From Streptomyces umbrinus (GTDB lineage Bacteria > Actinomycetota > Actinomycetes > Streptomycetales > Streptomycetaceae), in assembly GCF_030817415.1 (NCBI RefSeq), contig NZ_JAUSZI010000002.1:7316001-7380000 (forward strand): DNA of 64,000 nt, written 5' to 3'. Made by a program: the position numbers and the translations under genes. Below are positions 9,238-18,005 of the stretch, piece after piece. Under the pieces are notes generated by a model. That model was not told where the DNA came from. It saw nothing but the letters and a program-made list of their open reading frames with translations, and did not search any database. Position 1 is the stretch's first letter, and the number at the start of each line of letters is the position of its first letter.

Positions 9238-9900
9238 CTACACGGATCGCCTCCGGCCCCCTCGGCACCAGGTGCTGGTGATCGCGTGACAGTTGGGGCA
9301 CAGCAACTGGAGGTTGTCGGGGCGGTTGTCGCTCCAATCTCCGTTGATGTGGTCCACCTCCAGCGTCATCGGCTTGCCGAGCCACTCCGGTGCGGTGCCG
9401 CATCGGGCGCATTGCTCAGGTACGCCAATCTCGTGAAGCGCCCGACGCAGTTGCCCTGTCTTTGTCCGCCGCTCACCGTTGTGCTTGATCAGCAGATCTT
9501 CCGCTCGCTTCAAAGGAGTCGGTCCGGGCTTCCCGCGGCGATGCCCCTGGCCCAGGAAATGCGAGGTGTCGATTCCGTATTTCTCGGTCAGCTCCGGGAA
9601 CAGCGCGCGCAGGCGCGTGTTGTCCGGGCGTTGCAGCAACTGAAGGGTTCCGGCTATAGAAGTCGACTCGGCAACGGCACGCCGCAACTCGCTCTCGGTT
9701 GGCAGGCCCTTGGGCCCATGTCGGCCCTTGCGGGAGAAGTGCGTGATGTCGATGCTGAAGTGCTCGAAGCGTTTGTACAGATGACGTCGGAGATTGATGT
9801 AGGGCCGGGTGCCGAAGTAGGCAATGACGTCGTCGATGCTTGAGCACTGTTCGGCAGCCTGAGCCAGCTGCTCGCGCGTGTATCGCGTGCCACCGCTCAT
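9238..9900 (-). CDS. HNH endonuclease with helical repeat N-terminus (copy 1)
   Basis: A 220-residue protein. The C-terminus has a zinc knuckle CARCG at about residues 160-164 and the HNH core LEVDHINGDWSDNRPDNLQL followed by LCPNCHA. The N-terminus has two copies of an approximately 55-residue helical unit ending in DITHF or GIDTSHF, probably a DNA-reading module. The ATG at 9900 overlaps the stop of the upstream HNH gene as ATGA, so translation is coupled. Family function is unproven; homing-type or restriction nuclease are both possible. Confidence 0.85.
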   Translation of the reverse strand: MSGGTRYTREQLAQAAEQCSSIDDVIAYFGTRPYINLRRHLYKRFEHFSIDITHFSRKGRHGPKGLPTESELRRAVAESTSIAGTLQLLQRPDNTRLRALFPELTEKYGIDTSHFLGQGHRRGKPGPTPLKRAEDLLIKHNGERRTKTGQLRRALHEIGVPEQCARCGTAPEWLGKPMTLEVDHINGDWSDNRPDNLQLLCPNCHAITSTWCRGGRRRSV

Positions 9901-10544
9901 GAGGGGGAGCTCCGGTAACGTCCTTTGGCTCGCCCTCGATAAGTATCCGTCGTGGAGTGGCAGTTGGGGCACAGCAGCTGTAGGTTCTCGATTCGATTGT
10001 TACGCCAATTGCCGTCGATGTGGTCGACTTCGAGAGGCAGCGGTTCTCCGAGCCAGACTGCCTCGATGCCGCACATGGTGCAGCAGTCCTTGATGCCGTT
10101 GCCCAGCATCGCTCGTTTCAGCCGAGCGCTCTGCTCGCGGCGGGAGTGTGTCGGGTCTTGCTCGACGAGCAGTTCCTCAGGTGTACGTTGCCGCCTGCCC
10201 CCGCGGGCCTCCGGGGTGAAGTGTGAGGTGTCGATGCCCAACGCTTTGACCCTACGGCTGATGTGCGTGTGGTGTCCGCCGACGACCTCAAGCCCGAGAC
10301 TGCGCAGGACTTCACACATGTTCGTCGACGCGGAGACTGCTGTTGCAAGGATCTCTCTGGTCCACCGTGCTCCCTCACGCTCGAAGTGCGAGGTGTTCAC
10401 CCCCAACTTCTTCATGCGCGCCTGCACGTACCGCCGCGTCGAACTCTTCGGATCCACCCCCAACTTCCCCAACGCCTCCGACAACGTCCGCGACGAGCTC
10501 GCCGCCTCCTCCAGCCGCTCCCTGGTGTACGGGCTGACCGGCAT
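9897..10544 (-). CDS. HNH endonuclease with helical repeat N-terminus (copy 2)
   Basis: A 215-residue paralogue of the downstream gene. It has repeat units ending in GVNTSHF and GIDTSHF, a zinc knuckle CTMCG, and the HNH core LEVDHIDGNWRNNRIENLQL with LCPNCHS. The ATG at 10544 gives MPVSPYTRERLEEAASSSRT, matching the opening of copy 1. A bcp terminator lies just upstream, so the pair has its own promoter in the short gap 10545-10625. The nuclease residues look intact in both copies, arguing that they are maintained. Confidence 0.85.
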   Translation of the reverse strand: MPVSPYTRERLEEAASSSRTLSEALGKLGVDPKSSTRRYVQARMKKLGVNTSHFEREGARWTREILATAVSASTNMCEVLRSLGLEVVGGHHTHISRRVKALGIDTSHFTPEARGGRRQRTPEELLVEQDPTHSRREQSARLKRAMLGNGIKDCCTMCGIEAVWLGEPLPLEVDHIDGNWRNNRIENLQLLCPNCHSTTDTYRGRAKGRYRSSPS

Positions 10545-10625
10545 GGTTCCCCTCCGTTCCGGCCGCTTGTTCGCGACCTCGTACGGAGTAACGAACCGTT
10601 TATCGGATGGTCACGTCCGGAATGT

Positions 10626-10666
10626 GGAACGTCCCGCGCCGCTTATCGCGGGGCGCGGGACGTTCC
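10626..10666 (-). terminator. Terminator hairpin after bcp
   Basis: A 15-bp perfect stem (GGAACGTCCCGCGCC at 10626-10640 with its complement at 10652-10666) and an 11-nt loop, about 50 bp beyond the bcp stop and ahead of the HNH pair on the same strand. Confidence 0.85.
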
Positions 10667-10717
10667 GATGCTGGTAATGCGGGGAGCCGGACCTCAAGCC
10701 CTAGGATCCCCAGGCCC

Positions 10718-11185
10718 TCAGATCCCCAAGTCCTTGATGATCTTCGCCACGTGGCCCGTAGCCCGCACGTTGTACAGCGCCCGTTCGACCTTGCCCTCCT
10801 CGTCCACCACGATCGTGGAGCGGATGACGCCCATGTAGGTCTTGCCGTAGTTCTTCTTCTCGCCGTAGGCGGCGTAGGACTCGGTGACCGTCTTGTCGGG
10901 GTCGGCGAGGAGGGTGATCTTCAGGTTCTCCTTGTCGCGGAACTTGGCGAGCTTCTCGGGCTTGTCGGGGGAGACACCGATGACGTCGTAGCCCGCGCCG
11001 GCGAGGAGCTCGAGGTTGTCCGTGAAGTCGCAGGCCTGCTTGGTGCAGCCGGGGGTCAGGGCGGCCGGGTAGAAGTAGACGATGACCTTGCGGCCCTTGA
11101 GGTCGGCCAGGGAGACCTCGTTGCCGTCGGCGTCGGGCAGGGTGAAGGCGGGGGCGGTGTCGCCGGGCTGGAGTCGCTCGCTCAT
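10718..11185 (-). CDS. bcp: Thioredoxin-dependent peroxiredoxin, Bcp type
   Basis: A 155-residue cytoplasmic peroxiredoxin that reduces hydrogen peroxide and organic hydroperoxides. The peroxidatic Cys47 lies in PAALTPGCTKQACDF with the resolving Cys52 five residues later, the alpha-helical 2-Cys BCP pattern. An R is present in the MGVIRSTIVVD segment near residue 123. The ATG at 11185 is followed by the conserved MSERLQPGDTAPAF. Single gene, divergent from the DUF3618 gene. Confidence 0.95.
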   Translation of the reverse strand: MSERLQPGDTAPAFTLPDADGNEVSLADLKGRKVIVYFYPAALTPGCTKQACDFTDNLELLAGAGYDVIGVSPDKPEKLAKFRDKENLKITLLADPDKTVTESYAAYGEKKNYGKTYMGVIRSTIVVDEEGKVERALYNVRATGHVAKIIKDLGI

Positions 11186-11340
11186 CTCGTGGGGTCTCCT
11201 TGCGGGGTGGTGGATACGCACCCGAGCGTAATGGGGGTGCCGGGCGGTGCGCGGCGTGCGGAGCTGACAGACTGTCGACCAGAGAAAAGGCCGAAGAGAA
11301 CAGGCCACGGGAAGAACGACCACGACCACGGAGGCAGCGC

Positions 11341-11679
11341 GTGTCGGACACGTCGAGCACGCCGGACACCAGGACTCCGGCGCAGATCGAGGCGGACATC
11401 AAGCGCCGTCGCGAAACTCTCGCCGAGACGCTCGACGAGATCGGTGTGCGGGTGCATCCGAAGACCATCGTCGGGGACGCCAAGGCCAAGGTGGCGTCCA
11501 GCGTCGACCACACGCTCGGACGTGCCTACGTGGGCGTCAACCGCGTCGTCGGCGATGTGAAGGGGCAGTTCGTCACCGAGGAGGGGGCGCCGCGGCTGGA
11601 CCGTATCGTGCCCGTCGCCCTCGTCGTGGTCGGAGTCGTCGGACTGCTCACCCTGAGCACCAGGCGCCGCAGGGGCTGA
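11341..11679 (+). CDS. DUF3618 single-pass membrane protein
   Basis: A 112-residue protein. Residues 13-55 carry the DUF3618 signature (TPAQIEADIKRRRETLAETL, then DEIGVRVHP), a basic amphipathic part follows, and PVALVVVGVVGLLTL near the C-terminus is one membrane span followed by TRRRRG. Function is unknown; the family is widespread in actinobacteria next to bcp. The start is GTG at 11341 with GGAGG nine bases upstream. Confidence 0.85.
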   Translation: MSDTSSTPDTRTPAQIEADIKRRRETLAETLDEIGVRVHPKTIVGDAKAKVASSVDHTLGRAYVGVNRVVGDVKGQFVTEEGAPRLDRIVPVALVVVGVVGLLTLSTRRRRG

Positions 11680-11788
11680 CCCGTCGTCAGCCCCGACTGC
11701 ACCCGCGCCGGTACCCCGGGCGCTCCGCCGGCCGGCCGACCGCACCCCACGTACGTACGAACCGTGTGAAGGCAGGTAGGTTCGAGAC

Positions 11789-12130
11789 GTGAGCGAGAAG
11801 AACCATCACGACAAGTTGCCCATCCGGATGCTCCACGACCGTGTGCTCGTGCGGCAGGACACCGCCGAGGGCGAGCGCCGTTCGGGTGGCGGCATCCTGA
11901 TCCCCGCGACGGCGGCCGTGGGCCGGCGGCTCGCCTGGGCCGAGGTCGTCGCGGTCGGGCAGAACGTACGGACCGTGGAGCCGGGCGACCGCGTCCTGTA
12001 CGACCCGGAGGACCTCGCCGAGGTCGAGGTGCGCGGCACCGCGTACGTCCTGATGCGCGAGCGGGACCTGCACGCCGTGGCGGCCGACCGGTTCGAGGGC
12101 TCCGAGGACTCGACCGGTCTGTACCTCTGA
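11789..12130 (+). CDS. GroES-family co-chaperonin-like protein
   Basis: A 113-residue Cpn10-fold protein: PIRMLHDRVLVRQDTAEGER near the start, SGGGILIPA, then RLAWAEVVAVGQNVRTVEPG DRVLYDPEDLAEVEV. It differs from the main GroES in its charged N-terminus and shorter mobile loop and is not next to groEL, so it is a GroES paralogue of uncertain partner. GTG start at 11789. Confidence 0.85.
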   Translation: MSEKNHHDKLPIRMLHDRVLVRQDTAEGERRSGGGILIPATAAVGRRLAWAEVVAVGQNVRTVEPGDRVLYDPEDLAEVEVRGTAYVLMRERDLHAVAADRFEGSEDSTGLYL

Positions 12131-12163
12131 AACACCTGTACCTCTGAAACAGAGGTCGAAAGA

Positions 12164-12206
12164 GGCAGAAGGGGCTGGTGACCATCGCCACCAGCCCCCT
12201 TCTGCT
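12164..12206 (+). terminator. Terminator after the GroES-like gene
   Basis: GCAGAAGGGGCTGGTG pairs with CACCAGCCCCCTTCTGC (one bulged C) across a short loop and is followed by TTGCCTTTT, a classical stem plus weak T-tract. It separates the GroES-like gene from the riboswitch leader. Confidence 0.88.
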
Positions 12207-12229
12207 TGCCTTTTGCTACCTTGGAAGGA

Positions 12230-12271
12230 CCCCGACGAGACGCGCCGTACCGGGACTCGCAAAGACGACGC
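12230..12271 (+). promoter_or_regulatory. Guanidine-III riboswitch (ykkC-III/mini class)
   Basis: The 42-nt element contains GACGAGACGCGCCGTACC and AAAGACGACGC. It is nearly the same as the structurally solved Thermobifida guanidine-III aptamer that I recall (GACGAGGUGCGCCGUACC ... AAGACGGCGC), with conserved cores GACGAG, GCGCCGUACC and AAGACG at the expected spacing. It lies 45 bp upstream of a Gdx/SugE-type exporter, the usual target, so guanidinium should switch on expression, probably at translation initiation because no terminator follows. Confidence 0.9.
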
Positions 12272-12316
12272 ACCCCTGTTGATCAACGCCTGTTGATCCG
12301 TTCACGGAGGTGCCTC

Positions 12317-12637
12317 ATGGCCTGGGTCCTGCTTGTCGTCGCCGGTCTGCTCGAAGTCGGCTGGTCGATCGGTATGAAGTACACCGACGGTTTCACGCGG
12401 CTCGTGCCGAGCGTTCTCACCGGTGCGGGCATCGTCGCCAGCATGTTCCTGCTGTCGTACGCGGCGAAGACGCTGCCCATCGGTACCGCCTACGGCGTCT
12501 GGGTCGGCATCGGCGCGGCCGGGGCGGCGGTGTTCGGCATGGCGGTGCTGGGTGAACCCACCACCGCCGCCCGGATCTTCTTCGTCTGTCTGCTGCTGAT
12601 CGCCGTGGTGGGGCTGAAGGCGACCTCCGGTCACTGA
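12317..12637 (+). CDS. gdx: Guanidinium exporter, SMR family (Gdx/SugE)
   Basis: A 106-residue four-helix small multidrug resistance-type antiporter. Glu13 in AGLLEVGWSIGMKYTDGFTR is the proton/substrate glutamate; W-x-IG-x-KYT-x-GF is the SugE/Gdx subtype pattern rather than the drug-exporting EmrE pattern. KTLPIGTAYGVWVGIGAAG forms helix 3. Gdx exports guanidinium in exchange for protons as an antiparallel dimer. The riboswitch just upstream supports this substrate. GGAGG at 12306-12310 serves the ATG at 12317. Confidence 0.94.
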   Translation: MAWVLLVVAGLLEVGWSIGMKYTDGFTRLVPSVLTGAGIVASMFLLSYAAKTLPIGTAYGVWVGIGAAGAAVFGMAVLGEPTTAARIFFVCLLLIAVVGLKATSGH

Positions 12638-12692
12638 CCCCCGGACACCGAGGGACGGCGCGCGGGGCCTCCGAACTGCGGCGGCCCCCGAA

Positions 12693-15119
12693 CTACGGGA
12701 AGCCGCCGAAGTTCGTCCCCGTGGCCCCGTCGTCGCCCCCTGTTCCGTCCGTGGTGCTGCCGTCCGTCGTTCCGCCGTCGGTCGTGGTGCCTCCGTCGCC
12801 GGTGGTGCCGCCCGCGCCGTCGGTACCACCCGTGGGGAAGCCGGTGCCGCCGCCCGTCGTCGCGCCTCCGGTGGTCGTGCCTCCGTCGGTGGTGCCGCCG
12901 TCGGTCGTCGTCCCGCCGTCGCCGGTGGTGCCGCCGTCCGTGGTGGTCCCGCCGTTGGTCTGGCCCTCGGTCGCGGGGGTCTCCTCGCCGCCGGTGGTCG
13001 TGCCGCCGTTGTCCTGTCCGGCGTCCGTGCCCGGCTGGTCCTCGTCGGGGTTGGCCGGCGGGAGTTGCTGCTCCTCCGCGCCGTCCTGGAGCCGTAGGTC
13101 GAACTCCTGGGCGGAGGTGCCCTTCAAGGCGGCCTTCGTGTACTGGGCCCAGATCTGCGCCGGGTAGCCACCGCCGTTGATGCGGGGCTGCCCGAGCGCC
13201 CCGTACAGGGACTTGTGCGCGCCCGTGTCGGGGTCCTGGCCCATGATGGCGACGACCGTGGCGAGGTTCGGGGTGTAGCCCGCGAACCAGGCCGCCTGGT
13301 CCTCCTCCGCCGTGCCGGTCTTGCCCGCAGCGGGCCGCCCGGCGGCCTGCGCGGCCGTGCCGGTGCCGCCGTCGACGACGCTCTGCAGGACCGAGGTCGT
13401 GGTGTCGGCGGCCTCGCGGCTCACCGCCTGCCAGGTCTTGCGCCCGGGCAGGTCCACCACGTCCGCGCCGTCCTTGGTGATCTTGTCGATCATCGTGTAC
13501 GTGCCGCGCTTGCCGTGGTTGGCGAGGGTCGCGTACGCCTCCGCCATGTCGAGGACGCTGGCCGTGGCCGGGCCGAGCGCGATCGACGGGGACGCCGTCA
13601 GGTCGGGGGTGTCGGACGGGATGCCGAGGCCGACGGCCGTCTTCTCGACCTTCTCCGGATCGACGTCCACGGCCATCTGCGCGTACACGGAGTTCACGGA
13701 CTTGTCCGTGGCGGTGCGGACCGAGATCTGCCCGTACGAGACCTGGTCCTCGTTCTCCGGGGCGTACGTGCCGCCCTCCCAGCCCTGTACGGGGCGCTTG
13801 TTGGTGCCGTCGTAGACGGTGTTCGGGGTGATCGTGCGGCCGTCCTGCGTGGTCGAGTCGTTCTGCACGGCCGCGGTGAACACGAACGGCTTGAAGGTGG
13901 AGCCGACCTGGTAGTCCCGGCGGGTCGCGTTGTTGTAGTACTGCTTCGTGTAGTCGATGCCGCCGTACATCGCGAGGACCCTGCCGGTCTTCGGGTCGAT
14001 GGAGGCGCCGCCCGCGCGGACGTAGTTGTCGACCTTGCGGTCCTTCTTGTCGAGCTTCTCCATCACCTGGTCGTCCACGGCCTTCACGAAGGCGTCCTGC
14101 TTGGGCTTCTGCAGGGTGGTCGTGATGCGGTAGCCGCCGGCGTTCAGCTCGTTCTCGTCGAGGATCTTGTTGTCGGTCAGGTAGTCGTTCACGGCCTTCA
14201 CGATGTAGCCGCGCTGTCCGGACATGCCGGCCGCGATCACCGTCTGCTTGGGCTCGGGGAACTTGATGCCCGAGCGCTCCGACGCGGTGATCCACTTCTT
14301 CTTGACCATGCCGTCGAGGACGTAGTTCCAGCGGGCCAGCGCCGCGGGCTTGTTCTCGGGGTGGGCGACGACGTCGAACTCGCTCGGCGCGTTCAGCAGC
14401 GATGCCAGGTAGGCGCCCTGGCCGACCGTCAGGTCGATGGCGTCGACGCCGTAGTAGGCCTGGGCGGCGGCCTGGATGCCGTAGGCGTTGCGGCCGAAGT
14501 AGCTGGTGTTGAGGTAGCCCTCCAGGATGTCGTCCTTGCTCTTCTCGCGGTCCAGCTTGATCGCGATGAAGAACTCCTTCGCCTTCCGGGTGACCGTCTG
14601 CTCCTGGGCCAGGTAGTAGTTCTTCACGTACTGCTGGGTGATCGTCGAGCCGGACTGCTTGCCCTTGCCCGTCGCGGTGTTCCAGCCGGCGCGGATCATC
14701 GCCTTGGGGTCGACCGCCGACTCGCTGTAGAAGTCGCGGTCCTCGGCGGCCAGCACGGCGTGCTGGGCGTCCTTGGAGATCAGCGCCAGCGTCACGTTCT
14801 CCCGGTTGACCTCGCCGTCACGGGCGAGCTGGCTGCCGTCCGAGTACAGATAGACGTTGCTCTGTTTCATCGCCGCCGAGTTCGCGGCCGGGATCTTCAC
14901 CAGGTAGTAGCCGAGTGCGAACGCACCGATGAGCAGCAGGAGCCCGGTGAGGACCGTGCCGAGCACCATCCGCCAGGTCGGGATCAGTCGTCGCCATCCG
15001 GTGCGTTTCGGTCGCTTGGGCTTCTTGCCGGGTGTCTCGGGTGCCGCCGCGGTGGCGGGTCCCGGTTCCCTCGGTGCCCAGCCCTCGCTCGGCTGCTGCG
15101 GCTGCGGCTGGTCGTTCAT
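12693..15119 (-). CDS. Class A penicillin-binding protein (GT51 transglycosylase/transpeptidase)
   Basis: An 808-residue bifunctional peptidoglycan synthase. After a Pro-rich cytoplasmic tail, WRMVLGTVLTGLLLLIGAFA (about residues 49-68) anchors it in the membrane. The GT51 domain shows LAAEDRDFYSESAVDP (catalytic Glu) and GSTITQQYVKNYYL. The transpeptidase domain shows GSTFKPF (SxxK serine), SVN and KTGTAEED. The last 90 or so residues are a Thr/Gly/Asp low-complexity tail (GGTTTDGG-type repeats) that is probably wall-exposed. The long open frames antisense to it are shadows of its codon bias. Confidence 0.96.
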   Translation of the reverse strand: MNDQPQPQQPSEGWAPREPGPATAAAPETPGKKPKRPKRTGWRRLIPTWRMVLGTVLTGLLLLIGAFALGYYLVKIPAANSAAMKQSNVYLYSDGSQLARDGEVNRENVTLALISKDAQHAVLAAEDRDFYSESAVDPKAMIRAGWNTATGKGKQSGSTITQQYVKNYYLAQEQTVTRKAKEFFIAIKLDREKSKDDILEGYLNTSYFGRNAYGIQAAAQAYYGVDAIDLTVGQGAYLASLLNAPSEFDVVAHPENKPAALARWNYVLDGMVKKKWITASERSGIKFPEPKQTVIAAGMSGQRGYIVKAVNDYLTDNKILDENELNAGGYRITTTLQKPKQDAFVKAVDDQVMEKLDKKDRKVDNYVRAGGASIDPKTGRVLAMYGGIDYTKQYYNNATRRDYQVGSTFKPFVFTAAVQNDSTTQDGRTITPNTVYDGTNKRPVQGWEGGTYAPENEDQVSYGQISVRTATDKSVNSVYAQMAVDVDPEKVEKTAVGLGIPSDTPDLTASPSIALGPATASVLDMAEAYATLANHGKRGTYTMIDKITKDGADVVDLPGRKTWQAVSREAADTTTSVLQSVVDGGTGTAAQAAGRPAAGKTGTAEEDQAAWFAGYTPNLATVVAIMGQDPDTGAHKSLYGALGQPRINGGGYPAQIWAQYTKAALKGTSAQEFDLRLQDGAEEQQLPPANPDEDQPGTDAGQDNGGTTTGGEETPATEGQTNGGTTTDGGTTGDGGTTTDGGTTDGGTTTGGATTGGGTGFPTGGTDGAGGTTGDGGTTTDGGTTDGSTTDGTGGDDGATGTNFGGFP

Positions 15120-15318
15120 GTTGTGCCGGACTCCCGTTTCGCGTCATACGTCTCGTACGCCCTCGTACGCCTTGTGCGCCCCTCCTTGAAGACTGTCGCA
15201 CCCGGCGATTCGTTCCCGGGACGTGGCACGCGTCCCGGGGAGAAAATGCGTGGCACGCGGTACGCCCCCGGGGCTAGGCTCCTGCGCTTTGGCTCGGACC
15301 GGTCGAAGGGGGCCCGAC

Positions 15319-16128
15319 GTGGGGACTTGGCGGTTGTACACAGCCGTCGCGGCAGGCGCGTTCCGGCGGTACGCGACCTACCGGGTGGCCACCGCCGCGG
15401 GCGTGTTCACCAACACCGTCTTCGGGCTGATCCTGGCTTACACGTACATCGCGCTATGGGACGAAAGGCCTGGCCTCGGCGGGTACGACCAGTCCCAGGC
15501 GGTGACGTACGTGTGGCTCGGGCAGGGGCTGCTCGCGGCGGTCGCGGTGATCGGCGGCGGCTTCGAGGACGAGATGATCGAGAGAATCCGTACGGGTGAC
15601 ATCGCGATCGACCTGTACCGGCCCGCGGACCTCCAGATGTGGTGGCTGGCTGCCGACGCGGGGCGGGCCGCGTTCCAGTTGGCGGGGCGCGGTGTGGTGC
15701 CGATGGCGTTCGGGGGGCTCGTGTTCCATCTCGCGCTTCCGGCCGATGCCGGGACCTGGCTGGCGTTCCTCGTCGCCGTCGCCCTCGGTCTCCTGGTGAG
15801 TTTCGCGATCCGCTATCTCGTGGCGCTGCTGGCGTTCTGGTTCATGGACGGGGCGGGCGTGCAGCAGCTGGCCGTGCTCGCGGGGCTCTTCTTCTCCGGG
15901 ATGACGCTGCCGCTGAACGTCTTCCCGGGCGCCCTCGGCGAGCTGGCCCGGGCGCTGCCCTGGTCGTCGCTGCTGCAGGCCCCGGCGGATGTGCTGCTCG
16001 GCGAGCGCACGGGCTTCGCGCTGTGGCGTACGTACGCCTTCCAGGCCGCCTGGGCCGTGGGGCTGCTCGCGGTGGGCCGGCTGGTCCAGTCGGCGGCGAC
16101 GCGCAGGGTGGTGGTCCAGGGTGGCTGA
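15319..16128 (+). CDS. ABC-2 type transporter permease
   Basis: A 269-residue permease with about six hydrophobic spans, of the ABC-2/daunorubicin-like exporter family (first of two permeases). FEDEMIERIRTGDIAIDLYR is the conserved amphipathic coupling region near residue 85. It starts at GTG 15319 in GTGGGGACTTGG. It overlaps the next gene's frame region and forms an operon with the second permease and ATPase. The substrate is unknown. Confidence 0.88.
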   Translation: MGTWRLYTAVAAGAFRRYATYRVATAAGVFTNTVFGLILAYTYIALWDERPGLGGYDQSQAVTYVWLGQGLLAAVAVIGGGFEDEMIERIRTGDIAIDLYRPADLQMWWLAADAGRAAFQLAGRGVVPMAFGGLVFHLALPADAGTWLAFLVAVALGLLVSFAIRYLVALLAFWFMDGAGVQQLAVLAGLFFSGMTLPLNVFPGALGELARALPWSSLLQAPADVLLGERTGFALWRTYAFQAAWAVGLLAVGRLVQSAATRRVVVQGG

Positions 16129-16147
16129 CCTTCAGGAGAGGCGAGAC

Positions 16148-16978
16148 GTGCACCGGGGCTTCCCGCCGGCCGGCCGCTCGCGGGTGGTGGACGGGCTGCG
16201 GGCCTACCGGCTGATCGCCTGGATGTGGATCCGCTCGACGATGGCGTACCGCGCGTCCTTCGCGATGACGGTCTTCGGCAACTTCGCGGGGACCGCGCTC
16301 GACTTCGTCACGATCCTGCTGATGTTCTCGCGGGTCGACGAGCTCGGCGGCTACTCGCTGGGCGAGGTGGCGTTCCTGTACGGGCTGTCCAGTGCCGCGT
16401 TCGGTCTCACCGACCTGGCGCTCGGCTCGGTGGACCGGCTGGGGCAGCGGGTGCGCGACGGCACGCTGCTCGTGCGGCCCGCGCCGGTGCTCGCGCAGGT
16501 CGCCGCGGACCGGTTCGCGCTGCGCCGCCTGGGGCGGATCACGCAGGGGCTGCTGGTCCTCGGGTACGCGCTCTTCGTGCTCGACGTCTCCTGGACGCCG
16601 CTGAAGGTGCTGATGATGCCGGTGATGGTGGTCAGCGGGGCCGCCATCTTCGCGTCGGTGTTCGTGGCGGGCGCGGCCTTCCAGTTCGTGGCGCAGGACG
16701 CGTCCCAGGTGCAGAACTCCTTCACGTACGGCGGCACCACGCTGCTGCAGTATCCGCCGACGGTCTTCGCGAAGGACCTGGTGCGCGGGGTGACGTTCGT
16801 GCTGCCACTGGCCTTCGTCAACTGGGTGCCCGCGCTGTACGTGCTGGACCTGCCGTACCCGCTCGACCTGCCCGAGTGGGTCGCGTTCCTGCCGCCGCTG
16901 GTGGCGGTCGCCTGCTGCGCGCTCTCGGGGGTCGCCTGGCGCGCGGGTCTTCGTTCGTACCGGAGCACGGGGAGTTAG
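16148..16978 (+). CDS. ABC-2 type transporter permease (second subunit)
   Basis: A 276-residue paralogue of the preceding permease with the same layout: six or so spans and SLGEVAFLYGLSSAAFGLTD then DRLGQRVRDGTLLVRPAPVL as the coupling region. GTG at 16148 was chosen because AGGAG lies nine bases upstream; another in-frame GTG at 16121 overlaps the previous stop and has no ribosome site. It ends six bases before the ATPase gene. Confidence 0.87.
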   Translation: MHRGFPPAGRSRVVDGLRAYRLIAWMWIRSTMAYRASFAMTVFGNFAGTALDFVTILLMFSRVDELGGYSLGEVAFLYGLSSAAFGLTDLALGSVDRLGQRVRDGTLLVRPAPVLAQVAADRFALRRLGRITQGLLVLGYALFVLDVSWTPLKVLMMPVMVVSGAAIFASVFVAGAAFQFVAQDASQVQNSFTYGGTTLLQYPPTVFAKDLVRGVTFVLPLAFVNWVPALYVLDLPYPLDLPEWVAFLPPLVAVACCALSGVAWRAGLRSYRSTGS

Positions 16979-16984
16979 CCGCAC

Positions 16985-17995
16985 ATGGACACGCAGACGG
17001 ACGCCGGCCAGGCCGACGACTTCGATCACGCCGACGACGACTTCATTCACCTCGACCGCGTGGAGAAGGTCTTCGACGTACGCAAGAAGACCGGCTTCAT
17101 GCGCAGTGAGCGGCGGCAGGTGCGGGCGGTCGACTCGATCTCCTTCACCGTGGCGCGTGGTGAGATGGTCGGCTACATCGGGCCGAACGGCGCGGGCAAG
17201 TCCACCACCATCAAGATGCTCACCGGCATCCTCACCCCGAGCGGCGGACGGCTCCGGGTGGCGGGCATCGACCCCTCGCGCGAGCGCACCCGGCTCGCGC
17301 AGCGCATCGGGGTGGTGTTCGGGCAGCGTACGACCCTGTGGTGGGACCTCCCGCTGATCGACTCGTACCGGCTGATGCACCGCATGTACCGGATCCCGGA
17401 CGCGCGGTACGCCGAGAACCTCGACCGGTGCGTCGAACTCCTCGAACTGGGCGAGCTGTTGGACGTTCCCGTACGCCAGCTCTCGCTCGGGCAGCGGATG
17501 CGCGGGGACATCGCGGCGGCGCTGCTGCACGATCCGGAGGTGCTGTACCTGGACGAGCCGACGATCGGGCTCGACGTGATCAGCAAGGCGAAGGTGCGGG
17601 AGTTCCTGCGGCACCTCAACGCCGAGCGCGGCACGACCGTCCTGCTCACCACCCACGACCTGACCGACATCGAGCAGCTGTGCCGGCGCGTGATGGTCAT
17701 CGACCACGGACGCCTGATGTACGACGGGCCGCTGACCGGGCTGCACGAGATCGGCGAGAGCGAGCGGACGCTCGTGGTGGACCTGGAGCGTGAACTCCCG
17801 CCCATCGACGTCGAGTTGGCGCGCGTGGTGAAGGTCGAGGGGCCGCGGCAGTGGCTGGCGTTCCCGGCGGCGGAGTCGGCGGCGCCGCTCGTGGCGCGGA
17901 TCGCCGCCGCGTATCCGCTGGTGGACCTGTCGGTGCGTGAGCCGGACATCGAGGCGGTCATCAGCCGCATGTACGCGGAGAAGGCAACCTCGTAG
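16985..17995 (+). CDS. ABC transporter ATP-binding protein of the ABC-2 exporter
   Basis: A 336-residue ATPase. Walker A GPNGAGKST is near residue 63, Q-loop VFGQRTTLWWDLPL near 112, signature LSLGQRMRGD near 164, Walker B VLYLDEPTIGLD near 186, and switch LTTHD near 221. The acidic N-terminal tail and approximately 90-residue C-terminal regulatory part match the daunorubicin-resistance type. It drives the two upstream permeases as a three-gene exporter. Confidence 0.94.
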   Translation: MDTQTDAGQADDFDHADDDFIHLDRVEKVFDVRKKTGFMRSERRQVRAVDSISFTVARGEMVGYIGPNGAGKSTTIKMLTGILTPSGGRLRVAGIDPSRERTRLAQRIGVVFGQRTTLWWDLPLIDSYRLMHRMYRIPDARYAENLDRCVELLELGELLDVPVRQLSLGQRMRGDIAAALLHDPEVLYLDEPTIGLDVISKAKVREFLRHLNAERGTTVLLTTHDLTDIEQLCRRVMVIDHGRLMYDGPLTGLHEIGESERTLVVDLERELPPIDVELARVVKVEGPRQWLAFPAAESAAPLVARIAAAYPLVDLSVREPDIEAVISRMYAEKATS

Positions 17996-18005
17996 GCTTC
18001 TGTCC

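Noticed and set aside
13215..15599. Long plus-strand open frame (794 codons) opposite the PBP gene
   Set aside because: It is antisense to a class A PBP with all catalytic motifs; its protein is Val/Arg/Gly-rich with no domain, a product of GC3 bias.
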